Source: OLB7 sp966250335
GTDB lineage: Bacteria; Bacteroidota; Ignavibacteria; OLB7
Length of the DNA: 64,000 nt
Direction of reading: 5' to 3'
Assembly (NCBI GenBank): GCA_966250335.1
Contig: CBINGZ010000028.1
Span: 10,660 to 74,659 of the forward strand
This document shows, one piece after another, positions 48,062 through 57,956 of this stretch. A program made the translations under genes and the position numbers. The notes below the pieces were generated by a model. The model did not search any database, was not told the origin of the DNA, and was given only the letters and a program-made list of their open reading frames with translations. The number at the start of each line of letters is the position of its first letter. Within the stretch, counting starts at the first letter, position 1.

Positions 48062-51000
48062 ATGGCACTGATGAGGATTGATTCGCAGAATCTGCTCCGG
48101 GCGATAGGGGCGAGCATCACGGGATTTCTGATGGCGGTCGCGGGGACGTCGGCTCAGACCGCCGACGGCATCCGTGTTCTCCAGTCAGGTCCGGCCGAGC
48201 TTGTGGTGCAGATAGATCCCAGGATCGACACGACCCGTCTGATCACCGGCGACATCCTGCCGAAGGTCGCCTCCTCCGTGATGCTGAACGCCAGAAACGG
48301 CGGCGCTCCGCTGGAACTTGCCGTTTCCCTCCCGGTCGCCCTTCCGGCGGCCAAGGGGAACACGCTCGAGGTGATCTCGGTAACCTACGGTTCCCCGGTC
48401 GCGGGGCGTGTGGCTCCGGTTCCCTCGCTCCGCACCGACGAGCAGGGGATGGTGGAGGAATCGTACAAGGCGAACCCCGATGCCTATGCAGCCTATGTTC
48501 CCTCCGGAGAGGTGGCACGGCTCGAGTATATGGGAATCGCGCGCGACGTCCACTCGGGGCAGATCCGCGTGCTCCCGTACCGCTACGACCCGAAGAGCGG
48601 CACGATCACCTTCCTTACCTCGATCAAGCTCCGTCTGCGATATGCCGGTGGAGGCGTCACGCGGGGGCCCCGCCGCTCCGGCGACGAGTTCTCGGTCGCC
48701 TCGTTCGTGAACGCGGGGCAGGCCGTCAACTGGAGCGCCGTGGCGCTGAGGGAGAGGACCTTCCCGAAACGGAGCGCGACCGGCGCGGCGCGCGCATGGA
48801 TGCGTGTGGAGGTGAAGGAGGAGGGACTCTACGAGATCGTCGCCGAGGATTTCCAGAAAGGGGGGATCGATCTCTCGACGGTCGATCCGAATCGTATTGC
48901 GATCTACGGCGGAAACGGGATGGATCTTCCCGTCGACGTCTCCTCGGCCGACAGCAACCGGATGCGCCAGATCCCGACGATCGTGGAGACCGACGGCGGG
49001 AAGGTGAAGCGTGTCCTCTTCTACGGTGTCGGCCCCTCCGGCTGGACCTATAATTTCAACGACACGGTCCCTGTCCATGTCGTCAGCCCCTACGTCACCG
49101 CCAACAGCTACATCATCGCGGTCGACGGCGACCAGTCGCGCGGGTTCACCCGTCAGGAGCCGGTCGGCCAGCCGGACTTCAATGTCGGCTCCGGGCTGGC
49201 GCATGTCTTCTACGACGACGATCAGTACAACGCGATAGCCGTCGGCAACGGCGGTGCGGGTTCCGGCACCGGATGGTTCGGCGCGCAGTTCATCGTGGGG
49301 GACGGCCGCACCAGCGACGTTCGCCCGTTCACGCAGCCCCTTCCCGGTCTCGACCGTTCACGCCCCGTGATCTACCGGGTCCGCGTGGGGCATACCGCCC
49401 GCAAGTCGACCGGCACGTTCCGCGTGGAGCAGAACTCGACCCTGCTGGGGGATATCTCGCTCAACTCGCTCTACGATACGGATAACATGCTGAGGGCGGG
49501 CTCGAAGGTGTTCCACTCGGAGGGCTCGGCCGTCCCCGGGGACAACCAGAGCATGCTCAAGCTCACCTACTTCAACCCCGGTGAGGCGAGCGGCTACCTC
49601 GATTACTACGAGATCCATTACTGGCGCAACCTTACGGCGAACGACGACGCCATCATGTTCGAATCCCCGACCGGGAGCGGCGTGGGGGCGTATACCGTCA
49701 ACGGCTTCAGCACCGGAGATGTGATCGGGCTCGATGTCACCGACCCGGCGAACCCGGTCGAGCTGACCCGTCAGGGCTCGGGCGATTACCTCTTCCACGA
49801 CAGGCTCCGTCCGGCCCGCAACCAGGCGCGCCGATATTTTCTCACGGGGAGGAACAAGGTGAAGCGGGTTGCCTCCGCGTCGAGCGTCGACTACGGGCGC
49901 CTGCGCGAGCGGATGCTGGACGCCGACGTCGTGGTGATCACCCACAAGGATTTCAAGGCGGCCGCCGACGATTACGCGGCATATCGCAACGGGCTCGGTC
50001 GCTACAGCACAGCGGTGGTGACCACGTCGGAAATCTACACGGAGTTCTCCAACGGCAACCTCGACCCGACCGCCATCCGCGATTACCTGGCGTTCGCCAT
50101 GCGGAACTGGAACCGGCAGCCGAGCTACGTCCTCCTGATCGGCGACGGGTCGTTCGACTACCGGAAGATCTCCACCAAGCAGGAACAGTTCGTTCCCACC
50201 TTCGAGAGCTTCGACGGCGATTCGTACGACCGCATCTACTCCAGCGCCTACGACGACTACTACGCCCGCGTGACCGGCGACGACTACGAGATCGACCTGA
50301 TGATCGGCCGTATCCCGGCCGAGAAGCTGGAGGAGGCGGAGGTCGCGGTCTCCAAGATCAAGCAGTACGAGGGGAGCCGGAACTTCGGCACCTGGCGGCA
50401 GACGGTGGTGCTGGTCGCCGACGACAACTATCCCGCCGGCGAGGGATCGGAATTCCTCTCGCAGTCCGAGGATATCTGGAGAGATTATCTCCCCAACTGG
50501 ATGGATCCCAAAAAGATCTATCTGGCAAACTATCCCACGGTCCAGGGGGCTGTCCGCAGCAAGCCGGGCGCGGCGCAGGATCTGCTGGCCGCCGTCAACA
50601 GGGGGGCGGTGATCACCAACTGGGTGGGACACGGCAACCCGAACGTCTGGGGACATGAAGGGGTTCTCAACAAGGACCAGTTCATCCCGAAGATGACCAA
50701 CGACTCCATGCTCACCCTCGTCTCCGCCGTGACCTGCAACTTCGGTCGCTTCGACGATCCCGCGACCCCTTCCGGCGGCGAACTCTTTCTGCTGAAGGAA
50801 GGGGGGGGCGCCGTGGCGGTGCTTGCCACCACGCGCGGCGTCTTCATTCATCAGAACGAGGCGCTGATGAAGGAGTATTTCAGCAAGATCATGCTGCGCG
50901 AAGTCGCCTCGAAGCAGTTCCTCAACATCGGTCAGGCGATGCTCGCCGCCAAGCGCCGCGGCAACGCCGATTTCGGCAACGATCAGAAGTATATCCTGTT

Positions 51001-52111
51001 CGGAGATCCCACGCTCCTGCTGAACATGCCGCGCGACTCCGTGGAGATCACCGCGATCAACGCGAAGAGCATTGCCGTCGACACGGCCACGGTCGGGGCG
51101 CTGAGCCTTGTGACGGTCGAGGGGATGATCCGCGATCGTGTCGGGACGCTCCGCGAGGATTTCAACGGCACGGCGATCGTGACCCTCTACGACGCCGACC
51201 GGCCGATGTCGGTGACCGACGAGGGAGTCAAGGAGAGGATGACCCTCTACGGCGGTCAGCTCTTCCGCGGACCGGCCACGGTGACGAACGGACGGTTCAC
51301 GGCGCAGTTCAGGATGCCGAAGGATATCGCGTTCGACTCCAACACGGCCCGTCTGCATGTCTACGCCTACAACGACCGTGAGGATGCCGCAGGGGCGACG
51401 ACGAACCTCCGTGTGTTCGGCTCGGACACCACGAACATCACCGATCATGACGGGCCGGAGATCGAGGTCTTCCTGGACGACCGCACCTTCCGTACCGGCG
51501 ACGTGGTGACGCAGACGCCGATGCTGATCGTCGATCTGAAGGACGCCAACGGCATCAACTCCTCCGGCGCCGGTCTCGGCCACCGGATCGAGGCGTGGAT
51601 CGACGGACACCCGGAGGCGGTCGATCTCACCGAGACATATCTCACCTCGGAGACCGATTACCGGGTCGGCACGGCCGAGCGCGAACTGATCGATCTGAAG
51701 CCGGGGGAGCACAAGCTGAGGGTTCGGGGATGGGACATCTTCAACAACCCCGCCGAGGCGACGGTCTTCTTCAAGATCGTCGACGATGCCGAGGATGAGG
51801 CGCTCCGTGTCTCAGAGGTGGCGAACTATCCCAATCCGATGGGACGTAAGACCGACTTCCTCTTCCGTCACAACCAGACGGCGCCGCTCGATGTGGATGT
51901 GGCGATCTTCACGGCCGGCGGCAGAAAGATCCGTCAGCTCGAGGCCCGTTCCGTCACCGACAGGTTCGTCCGCGTCCACTGGGACGGCACCGATGAGGAC
52001 GGCGACATGATCGCCAACGGGATCTACTACTACAGGCTCCGGGTGCGGGTCACCGCCGACGAGTCGAAAGGGGAGTTCGAGACGATCCAGAAGGTGGCCG
52101 TGGCGCGCTGA
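48062..52111 (+). CDS. porU: C25 gingipain-type protease, PorU-like T9SS sortase
   Basis: This 1349-aa secreted protein has a signal peptide (about residues 1-31) and a long N-terminal region. The C25 protease domain (about 615-1000) has the catalytic His857 in NWVGHG and Cys892 in TCNFGRFDDP. A C-terminal FlgD/T9SS-like beta domain starts near 1250 (VANYPNPMG ... GIYYYRLRV). The size and layout match PorU, the cell-surface sortase that removes the C-terminal signal of T9SS cargo and attaches it to lipid. PorV is not adjacent. ATG 48071 is an alternative start. Confidence 0.85.
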   Translation: MALMRIDSQNLLRAIGASITGFLMAVAGTSAQTADGIRVLQSGPAELVVQIDPRIDTTRLITGDILPKVASSVMLNARNGGAPLELAVSLPVALPAAKGNTLEVISVTYGSPVAGRVAPVPSLRTDEQGMVEESYKANPDAYAAYVPSGEVARLEYMGIARDVHSGQIRVLPYRYDPKSGTITFLTSIKLRLRYAGGGVTRGPRRSGDEFSVASFVNAGQAVNWSAVALRERTFPKRSATGAARAWMRVEVKEEGLYEIVAEDFQKGGIDLSTVDPNRIAIYGGNGMDLPVDVSSADSNRMRQIPTIVETDGGKVKRVLFYGVGPSGWTYNFNDTVPVHVVSPYVTANSYIIAVDGDQSRGFTRQEPVGQPDFNVGSGLAHVFYDDDQYNAIAVGNGGAGSGTGWFGAQFIVGDGRTSDVRPFTQPLPGLDRSRPVIYRVRVGHTARKSTGTFRVEQNSTLLGDISLNSLYDTDNMLRAGSKVFHSEGSAVPGDNQSMLKLTYFNPGEASGYLDYYEIHYWRNLTANDDAIMFESPTGSGVGAYTVNGFSTGDVIGLDVTDPANPVELTRQGSGDYLFHDRLRPARNQARRYFLTGRNKVKRVASASSVDYGRLRERMLDADVVVITHKDFKAAADDYAAYRNGLGRYSTAVVTTSEIYTEFSNGNLDPTAIRDYLAFAMRNWNRQPSYVLLIGDGSFDYRKISTKQEQFVPTFESFDGDSYDRIYSSAYDDYYARVTGDDYEIDLMIGRIPAEKLEEAEVAVSKIKQYEGSRNFGTWRQTVVLVADDNYPAGEGSEFLSQSEDIWRDYLPNWMDPKKIYLANYPTVQGAVRSKPGAAQDLLAAVNRGAVITNWVGHGNPNVWGHEGVLNKDQFIPKMTNDSMLTLVSAVTCNFGRFDDPATPSGGELFLLKEGGGAVAVLATTRGVFIHQNEALMKEYFSKIMLREVASKQFLNIGQAMLAAKRRGNADFGNDQKYILFGDPTLLLNMPRDSVEITAINAKSIAVDTATVGALSLVTVEGMIRDRVGTLREDFNGTAIVTLYDADRPMSVTDEGVKERMTLYGGQLFRGPATVTNGRFTAQFRMPKDIAFDSNTARLHVYAYNDREDAAGATTNLRVFGSDTTNITDHDGPEIEVFLDDRTFRTGDVVTQTPMLIVDLKDANGINSSGAGLGHRIEAWIDGHPEAVDLTETYLTSETDYRVGTAERELIDLKPGEHKLRVRGWDIFNNPAEATVFFKIVDDAEDEALRVSEVANYPNPMGRKTDFLFRHNQTAPLDVDVAIFTAGGRKIRQLEARSVTDRFVRVHWDGTDEDGDMIANGIYYYRLRVRVTADESKGEFETIQKVAVAR

Positions 52112-52166
52112 GCCCCGGCGATGGATCGTATGCCGTGCGATTCGAGCCGGCTTTCTTCCGGAACAT

Positions 52167-52192
52167 CGGGAGGGAGCCGGCTCTCCCGTTTC
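52167..52192 (+). terminator. Hairpin after the sortase gene
   Basis: CGGGAG...CTCCCG encloses the palindrome GAGCCGGCTC and is followed by TTTC. It lies between the sortase gene and the methyltransferase gene. Confidence 0.6.
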
Positions 52193-52217
52193 ATAAACAT
52201 CCCGTACCTTGCGCCCC

Positions 52218-52787
52218 ATGCCGACGCTCCGAAAGCTCAATCTCGCCTGCGGCACCGACATCCGCCGGTCATCTCCCGACACGATCTGGACGAACCTGGA
52301 TATCGCTCCTCTTGAAGGGGTCGATCTCGTCCACGACCTTCGCTTCTTCCCCTGGCCGATCGCCGACGACACGTTCGACGAGATCGTCGCCTACGATATC
52401 ATCGAACATCTGCCGGACACGATCCGAACGATGGAGGAGCTCTGGAGGATATTGAAGCCGGGCGGGGTCGTGGAGTTCAGAATTCCCTACTGGAACAGCA
52501 TCCATTCGATCAACGATCCGACCCACATCAAGCTCTTCAACGAGAACACGCTCGGGTTCTTCGATGTCGATTCCCATCTTCTGAAGACCCGTCCCTACTA
52601 CAGCACGGCGCGCTTCACGACCGAATCGCTGGAGACCACGGTGGCGCTCTTCCGCCGCTCGTGGAGGCTTCGCGCGGGGCCGGCCCAGAGGATCACCCTG
52701 AAGCTCTCGAAAACGTTCGGCGACATCACGAGGATGATGTTCATCCGGATGAAGGCGGTGAAACCGTATCGGGTTACGAGTTCCTGA
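52218..52787 (+). CDS. Class I SAM-dependent methyltransferase
   Basis: This 189-aa protein has KLNLACGTDIR (SAM motif I), a DFDE-type segment (DDTFDEIVAYDIIEHLPD, motif with acidic and EHL residues near residue 60) and LWRILKPGGVVEFRIPYW near 80. The substrate is unknown; small enzymes of this kind often act in polysaccharide or cofactor pathways. Its end overlaps the end of the K+ channel gene by 14 bp (tail to tail). Confidence 0.85.
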   Translation: MPTLRKLNLACGTDIRRSSPDTIWTNLDIAPLEGVDLVHDLRFFPWPIADDTFDEIVAYDIIEHLPDTIRTMEELWRILKPGGVVEFRIPYWNSIHSINDPTHIKLFNENTLGFFDVDSHLLKTRPYYSTARFTTESLETTVALFRRSWRLRAGPAQRITLKLSKTFGDITRMMFIRMKAVKPYRVTSS

Positions 52788-53883
52788 GCATCCGTCCCTG
52801 CCGGACCCCCAGGTACTCCGACAGACGGACCCCGGCCGTGTGGTTGGCAAGGACGATCAGATGATCTTCCGGCTGAAGCCGCTCGGTGTTCTCCGGGACC
52901 TTCACGACCCGCCAGCGCCCGTCGATCCGGCGGCTGTAGGTGAGGAACCTGCTGTTGAACCGGGTCGCGAGGATATCCATCGTCTCCACCACGCTCTTTC
53001 CTATAAGCTCGTGTCCCTCCCTCAGCCGGAACTCCTGAACGTCCACATCGGCGTCGCTGGTGGTGGTGGAGAGGATGTTCTCCAGGAACGAGCTGACGTC
53101 CGGCTCGAACGCGGCCGAGGCGATCATCCTGCCGACTATCTCGTTGGGAGATATGACGTAGTTCACCCCGGCGTTCTCGATCGTCCGCTTCAGCCGCGAG
53201 TTCCGGATGTAGGCGGTAATGGTGAGCTCCGGGTTCAACTGCTTCAGATGGAGCACGGTGACGAGCGTGGTCGTATCGTCTTCCGAGAGGATGATCGCTC
53301 CTGTGGCGCCGGCGATGTTCAGCCGGGTGAACGCCTCGTCGTCTTCATGGATGCCGTAGGTGACGAAGAAGTTCTTCGGGTCGTCGAAGACCGAGCGCAT
53401 CTCCGCGATATCCTTCTCGCTGTCGGCAAGGATCGCCAGTCTGAAGCCGGCGGCGATCATCTCCTGAATCACGATGCGAGCCAGTTCGCTCCATCCGATG
53501 ACCACGTAGTGGCCGGTAAAATCGGTGCCGTTCATCCCCAGAAATTTTCTTCGGTTGTTCTCAAGAATATACTCGCCGAACTTGCCGATGACGAATCCGA
53601 TCAGCCCCACCGAGGCGACGATAATAAGGCTTCCGACGATCCGTCCTCCGTTGCTGACCGGGTAGACATCGCCGTAGCCCACGGTGCTGGCTGTAGCGAG
53701 CGTATACCACAACGCATCGTAGTAGGTGCGGATCGACGCTTCCTCGTTTCCCGTCTCCAGGCGGAGGACGATCCAGGCGGCAACGAGGTAGATCCCCGCC
53801 AGCACGGCGGCGATCCGGACGATCTTCAGGGTTGCCTCGCTGGGATATCCGATGCCGGAGCCCCGCGGCGTTCGTTTCTTCAT
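52774..53883 (-). CDS. MthK-like potassium channel with RCK domain
   Basis: This 369-aa protein has two transmembrane helices flanking the pore (filter TVGYGD at about 67-72). A TrkA-N/RCK Rossmann domain starts at about 113 (VVIGWSELARIV), and a TrkA-C domain lies at about 285-365. The GWSE variant of the nucleotide motif matches MthK-type RCK domains. By comparison with MthK, the acidic Ca2+ ligand region appears not conserved (AYIRN in place of AEAER), so the gating ligand may differ. A start at 53925 is possible, but neither start has a strong ribosome site. Confidence 0.9.
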   Translation of the reverse strand: MKKRTPRGSGIGYPSEATLKIVRIAAVLAGIYLVAAWIVLRLETGNEEASIRTYYDALWYTLATASTVGYGDVYPVSNGGRIVGSLIIVASVGLIGFVIGKFGEYILENNRRKFLGMNGTDFTGHYVVIGWSELARIVIQEMIAAGFRLAILADSEKDIAEMRSVFDDPKNFFVTYGIHEDDEAFTRLNIAGATGAIILSEDDTTTLVTVLHLKQLNPELTITAYIRNSRLKRTIENAGVNYVISPNEIVGRMIASAAFEPDVSSFLENILSTTTSDADVDVQEFRLREGHELIGKSVVETMDILATRFNSRFLTYSRRIDGRWRVVKVPENTERLQPEDHLIVLANHTAGVRLSEYLGVRQGRMLRNS

Positions 53884-54306
53884 CGGCTGTTCCGTGTGGT
53901 CGATCGATGCCTGATATGTCGGCATGTCGCGTCGCGAAGATACGGCGGCGTGCGCGAACCGGCGACACGGGATGTCGTGCGAACCCGGGCCGGGCGGCGG
54001 GTCGCGCCCGAGGAACGATTCCTGTCGGCGCTCCGTTGAATGATGCGGTATTGTCGCCGACGCAACTCCGGGGGATGGCTCTCGTCGACCGATCCCCCTC
54101 CGACGCGGCGCGGATGCTTCACCCGCGGCACCCGGGTGCTTGAAGCCCCGGCCCGGGGCCGCTAAATTGGGCCACGAATAGTAACCGGGTGATTCGTCGT
54201 GGATGGTTAATTTCCCGGTTGGCGATTCGAAGCAGGAATCGCATGTTCCAATCCAATCCGTGTCGACCCATCCTCGGCTCCGGTAGATCATATCGCGGTA
54301 TCAGCC
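53884..54306. other. 423-bp divergent intergenic region
   Basis: This gap separates the K+ channel gene (minus) and dxs (plus). It is very GC-rich around 53950-54150, with several C/G runs such as CCGGGCCGGGCGGC, and AT-richer at 54165-54300, where promoters are more likely. An open frame crosses it on the minus strand, but its composition is not protein-like. Confidence 0.4.
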
Positions 54307-56280
54307 ATGTCTGCATCAATCGATCCCCTCGTGAATCTCGAAGAATATCCGCTGCTGAAGTCGATCGACTCGCCGTACGATCTTCGGAAGCTGCCGCCCG
54401 GCCAGTTGCGGCAGGTCTGCCAGGAAGTGCGGAACTACATGGTCGATGTGATCTGCAGGGTCGGCGGTCATTTCGGGGCCGGGCTCGGCGTTGTGGAGCT
54501 GACCGTGGCCGCCCACTATGCGTTCGACACGCCGAAGGATAAGATCATCTTCGACACCGGGCACCAGGGGTATCCGCACAAGATCCTCACCGGCCGCCGC
54601 GACACGCTCCATACGATACGTCAGAAGGGGGGGCTCAGCCCGTTCCTGAAGCGTTCGGAGAGTGAGTACGATGTGTTCGGCGCCGGTCATGCCACCACCT
54701 CGATCTCTTCGGCGCTCGGCATCGCCACGGCGCGCGATCTGGCGGGGGATGATTTCCATGTCGTCTCGATCATCGGCGACGGCGCCATGACCGGCGGCAT
54801 GGCGTACGAGGCGATGAACAACTGTGGTCTTCAGAAGCGGAAGATCATCGTGGTGCTGAACGACAACAGGATGTCGATAGCACCGAACGTCTGGGCGATC
54901 AGCAACTATTTCACGCAGATCACGACCACCTCGATCGCGCAGAAGCTGCGCGGGCGCGTCTGGGACATGGCGGGGGAGATGGGGGTCTGGGGAGATCGTT
55001 TCCGGCGGCTCGCCTCCCGTCTGGAGGATGGTGTGAAGGCGGTTGTCACGCCGGGGATGCTGTTCGAGGCGCTCGGGTTCCACTACTTCGGTCCGGAGAA
55101 CGGCCACAACGTCACCAAGCTGGTCGACTTCTTCAGGTTCGCCAAGGAGATCGAGGGACCGGTTCTGCTCCACATCACGACCGAGAAGGGGAAGGGCTTC
55201 GGTCCCGCCGAGGCGGATATGGCGCAGCGTCTGCACGCGCTCGGGGGCCCGACCGACAAGATCACCGGCAAGGCGATCAGCAAGCCCTCGAACGGGCAGG
55301 CCAAGCCTCCGAAGTACCAGGCCGTGTTCGGCAAGGCGATGGTGGAGATCGCGCGGCAGAACCCGAAGGTGGTCGGCATCACCGCCGCCATGCCTGACGG
55401 AACCAGTCTCGATCTTCTCCAGCAGGCGTTCCCCGATCGTTTCTTCGACGTCGGGATCGCCGAGGAGCACGCCGTCACCTTCGCCGCCGGGATGGCGACG
55501 CAGGGAGCGATTCCGGTGGTGGCGATCTACAGCACGTTTCTGCAGCGCGGATTCGACCAGATCGTTCACGACTGCTCGATCCAGCATCTTCCGGTGGTCT
55601 TCGCGCTCGACCGCGCCGGCATCGCCGGCAACGACGGCCCGACACACCACGGCTCGCTCGACCTCAGCTACCTGCGGATCATCCAGGATATCGTGGTGAT
55701 GGCGCCGAAGGATGAGGCGGAGCTTCGCGACATGCTCTACACGGCGGTCCACTACGGCAAGGGGCCTATCGCGTTGCGATATCCGCGCGGCGAGGGGATC
55801 GGAGTGCCGATGAAGGAGGGGTTCACGAAGCTGGAGATCGGGAAATCCGAGACGCTCCGTTCCGGCAAGGATGTGGCGATCCTGGCGATCGGCGACATGG
55901 CCTGGCGCGCCCACGCCGCCGCCGAGCTGCTGCAGTCGCAGGACGGCGTCTCCTGCGAAGTGATCAACGCCCGGTTCGTGAAGCCGCTCGACACCGCGAT
56001 GATCGACGACATCTGCTCGCGATTCGATAGAATCGTGACGCTTGAGAACAACGTGGTGACCGGAGGATTCGGCAGCGCCGTGCTGGAGTATATCGCAACG
56101 CAACCCTACCGCGAATCGGTGGCGGTCCGTCTCCACGGTCTCCCCGGCGACAGCTTCGTGGAGCACGGCAACACGGAGGAACTCCTCGCCGAGCTCGACC
56201 TGCTGGAAGACGGGATCGCGCGGGTGGTCAAGAGCTTCATCGGTCTGCCGCAGGGGCTGGGCAATCTTGTGTCAGTCTGA
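54307..56280 (+). CDS. dxs: 1-deoxy-D-xylulose-5-phosphate synthase
   Basis: This 657-aa thiamine-diphosphate enzyme condenses pyruvate and glyceraldehyde 3-phosphate in the MEP isoprenoid pathway. It has GHQGYPHKILTGR near residue 85, the ThDP motif GDGAMTGGMAYEAMNN near 160, the catalytic/transketolase segment FDVGIAEEHAVTFAAGMA near 385 and DRAGIAGNDGPTHHG near 437. The length is normal. It is followed by tRNA-Lys. Confidence 0.95.
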   Translation: MSASIDPLVNLEEYPLLKSIDSPYDLRKLPPGQLRQVCQEVRNYMVDVICRVGGHFGAGLGVVELTVAAHYAFDTPKDKIIFDTGHQGYPHKILTGRRDTLHTIRQKGGLSPFLKRSESEYDVFGAGHATTSISSALGIATARDLAGDDFHVVSIIGDGAMTGGMAYEAMNNCGLQKRKIIVVLNDNRMSIAPNVWAISNYFTQITTTSIAQKLRGRVWDMAGEMGVWGDRFRRLASRLEDGVKAVVTPGMLFEALGFHYFGPENGHNVTKLVDFFRFAKEIEGPVLLHITTEKGKGFGPAEADMAQRLHALGGPTDKITGKAISKPSNGQAKPPKYQAVFGKAMVEIARQNPKVVGITAAMPDGTSLDLLQQAFPDRFFDVGIAEEHAVTFAAGMATQGAIPVVAIYSTFLQRGFDQIVHDCSIQHLPVVFALDRAGIAGNDGPTHHGSLDLSYLRIIQDIVVMAPKDEAELRDMLYTAVHYGKGPIALRYPRGEGIGVPMKEGFTKLEIGKSETLRSGKDVAILAIGDMAWRAHAAAELLQSQDGVSCEVINARFVKPLDTAMIDDICSRFDRIVTLENNVVTGGFGSAVLEYIATQPYRESVAVRLHGLPGDSFVEHGNTEELLAELDLLEDGIARVVKSFIGLPQGLGNLVSV

Positions 56281-56339
56281 GAACATGGTTGTGTCGCCCG
56301 GCCCAAGAGCCTAACTTAGAAGGCTTTTGAGACAGGCAC

Positions 56340-56413
56340 GATTCCGTAGCTCAGTCGGTTAGAGCATCTGACTTTTAATCAGAGGGTCTTGGGTTCGAGT
56401 CCCAACGGAATCA
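56340..56413 (+). tRNA. tRNA-Lys (anticodon TTT)
   Basis: This is a complete cloverleaf. The acceptor GATTCCG / CGGAATC pairs perfectly. A D-arm with GTCGGTTAG, an anticodon arm CTGA-CTTTTAA-TCAG with anticodon TTT, and the T-loop GGTTCGAGTCC follow, then discriminator A. The CCA is not encoded. It is the insertion point of the downstream element. Confidence 0.97.
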
Positions 56414-56418
56414 CTTAT

Positions 56419-56448
56419 GGGAATTGACGAAGGTCGATTCCCTTTTTT
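56419..56448 (+). terminator. Terminator after tRNA-Lys
   Basis: GGGAATTGAC / GTCGATTCCC with a 4-base loop is followed by TTTTTT. It directly follows the tRNA, and whether it belongs to the host or the element cannot be decided here. Confidence 0.9.
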
Positions 56449-56495
56449 CTTGCCAGTTTCCCAGATTCGCGCTCCGGCATCACTCGTGAACTTGG

Positions 56496-57887
56496 TCACT
56501 GTGGGGCACTGGTGGATAGGGTGTTCGGCACTAGTTTGACACTGAGCCTTTGATCCAAGGTAGGGTTTGGCACTGCGTTCAGATTCAAGTTCGTAAGAAG
56601 TTCCGCCGCATCAATAGGCTTCTCCTCACGCTCCTTCTGGGCATTAAGAAGGGCTTCGACAAGCTCAATGAGTTTCGGCTCGTTCGCCGTCTGAACGGAC
56701 TGCTCCGCGCTTCGGGAAAGCGATTCCGCGATCTCCATAGCCCTCCGGCGCTTGCGATAGTATTTGAACTTCACGGCCGGGTTGTGCCCCGCCAGGTCAC
56801 ACGCTGCAACCCAATCGATTCCAAGGGTTGTTTCCCAATACTCCAGAGCCGTCTTTCGTATCGTGTGAACAGCTCGATCATCCAGAGGAATATTCTTCGC
56901 CTCTTTTGCCTCCACAAGTGCCCGCTGTATGGCCGCAGGATGGGACCAGGGAACGAGGTGACCGTCACGGAAACCGCCGTAGGCTATGAGACGGTTCAAT
57001 GTGTCCCGGATATCCTGTAGCCACTTCCCGATAAGAGTATCCTCCGTTCCGGGCTTGATCGTGAGGGGGAAATCCCGACGCTTCGGAATCTTTGCCCGTG
57101 TTCGCTTCCCTTCGATCGTAAAGAGATCCGGCTTGATATCGGTGAGCTTCTGTCGAATGACTTCACCCTCTCGCATGGCAGTAAGACGAAGGAGATGGAA
57201 GGTGTCGGCGTACATGGCTGAGCTTCGTCGATCCCGTTCGTTTCTCGTCATGTCGAGCGACCGTTCCCGGTGATACCCAATCACAGGGTCCAGCTCTTCA
57301 TGCCATTCGTAGACCGCTACTTCCTCGGGCTCGACTCGATCCGGCAGGCCGATCTCGACAATGGGATTCTCGGGCATCCATCCACGACGTACAGCAAACG
57401 AGCAGAAGGCACTCACGTATTGCATCCGCTTCAGGCGGGTGCTGTCGGCGAGACGGGTTGCCAGTTCTTCATTCCGAAGAACGAGGTGATCGAAGAAGGA
57501 CTCGTAGACAAACGGTTGAGCGATGCTGTAGCCGTTGAAGTACGAATCGAACGACTGCTTGTACAGCTTCTTGATGTTATCGGTCCATTCACCCCCTTTG
57601 ATGCGTTTATATTCTACTTGCATCATCGCCAACGATAGCGGCGGCGGCTCCGGCTGAGGTGTAGCCTTGGCAAGCTCGGGAAAGAGTATCGGCATAAGAT
57701 GATCGCGAAGTATCTTCTCGCCAAGTTTGCGGTTCTCTTCGATGAAGGAGAACGGCAGGGTTTTCCGAATATCGACGCTACCGTATTTGATACGGAGTCG
57801 GGCTTTCCCATTGCGCTCGTCGATGTAGCCAATGGAAGATTCTCTGATCGTCCATCGTTGACGACCAGGGTCCCGTGGCCTGGACAT
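56496..57887 (-). CDS. int: Tyrosine recombinase / integrase
   Basis: This 463-aa protein has an N-terminal arm-type and core-binding region (about 1-200) and a catalytic domain with Arg in LTAMREGEVIRQKL, the HxxR box in VHTIRKTALEYW, and the C-terminal GHNPAVKFKYYRKR providing His and the nucleophilic Tyr. Its 3' end faces tRNA-Lys, the usual layout for an integrase whose attachment site is the tRNA gene. AGGAGT precedes the ATG. Confidence 0.92.
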   Translation of the reverse strand: MSRPRDPGRQRWTIRESSIGYIDERNGKARLRIKYGSVDIRKTLPFSFIEENRKLGEKILRDHLMPILFPELAKATPQPEPPPLSLAMMQVEYKRIKGGEWTDNIKKLYKQSFDSYFNGYSIAQPFVYESFFDHLVLRNEELATRLADSTRLKRMQYVSAFCSFAVRRGWMPENPIVEIGLPDRVEPEEVAVYEWHEELDPVIGYHRERSLDMTRNERDRRSSAMYADTFHLLRLTAMREGEVIRQKLTDIKPDLFTIEGKRTRAKIPKRRDFPLTIKPGTEDTLIGKWLQDIRDTLNRLIAYGGFRDGHLVPWSHPAAIQRALVEAKEAKNIPLDDRAVHTIRKTALEYWETTLGIDWVAACDLAGHNPAVKFKYYRKRRRAMEIAESLSRSAEQSVQTANEPKLIELVEALLNAQKEREEKPIDAAELLTNLNLNAVPNPTLDQRLSVKLVPNTLSTSAPQ

Positions 57888-57956
57888 AATATTACTCCTG
57901 AAATGATGAAAGAAGTGCCGGGATGAACGACATCCCGGCGTTGTCGTGACGTGGCT

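Noticed and set aside
49358..51712. Long minus-strand frame opposite the sortase gene
   Set aside because: Antisense to a well-supported C25 protease domain; no motifs of its own.
53884..54291. N-terminal extension of the MthK-like channel up to 54291
   Set aside because: The extra ~136 residues are low-complexity Pro/Arg/Gly-rich sequence translated from a GC-rich intergenic region and lack family similarity.
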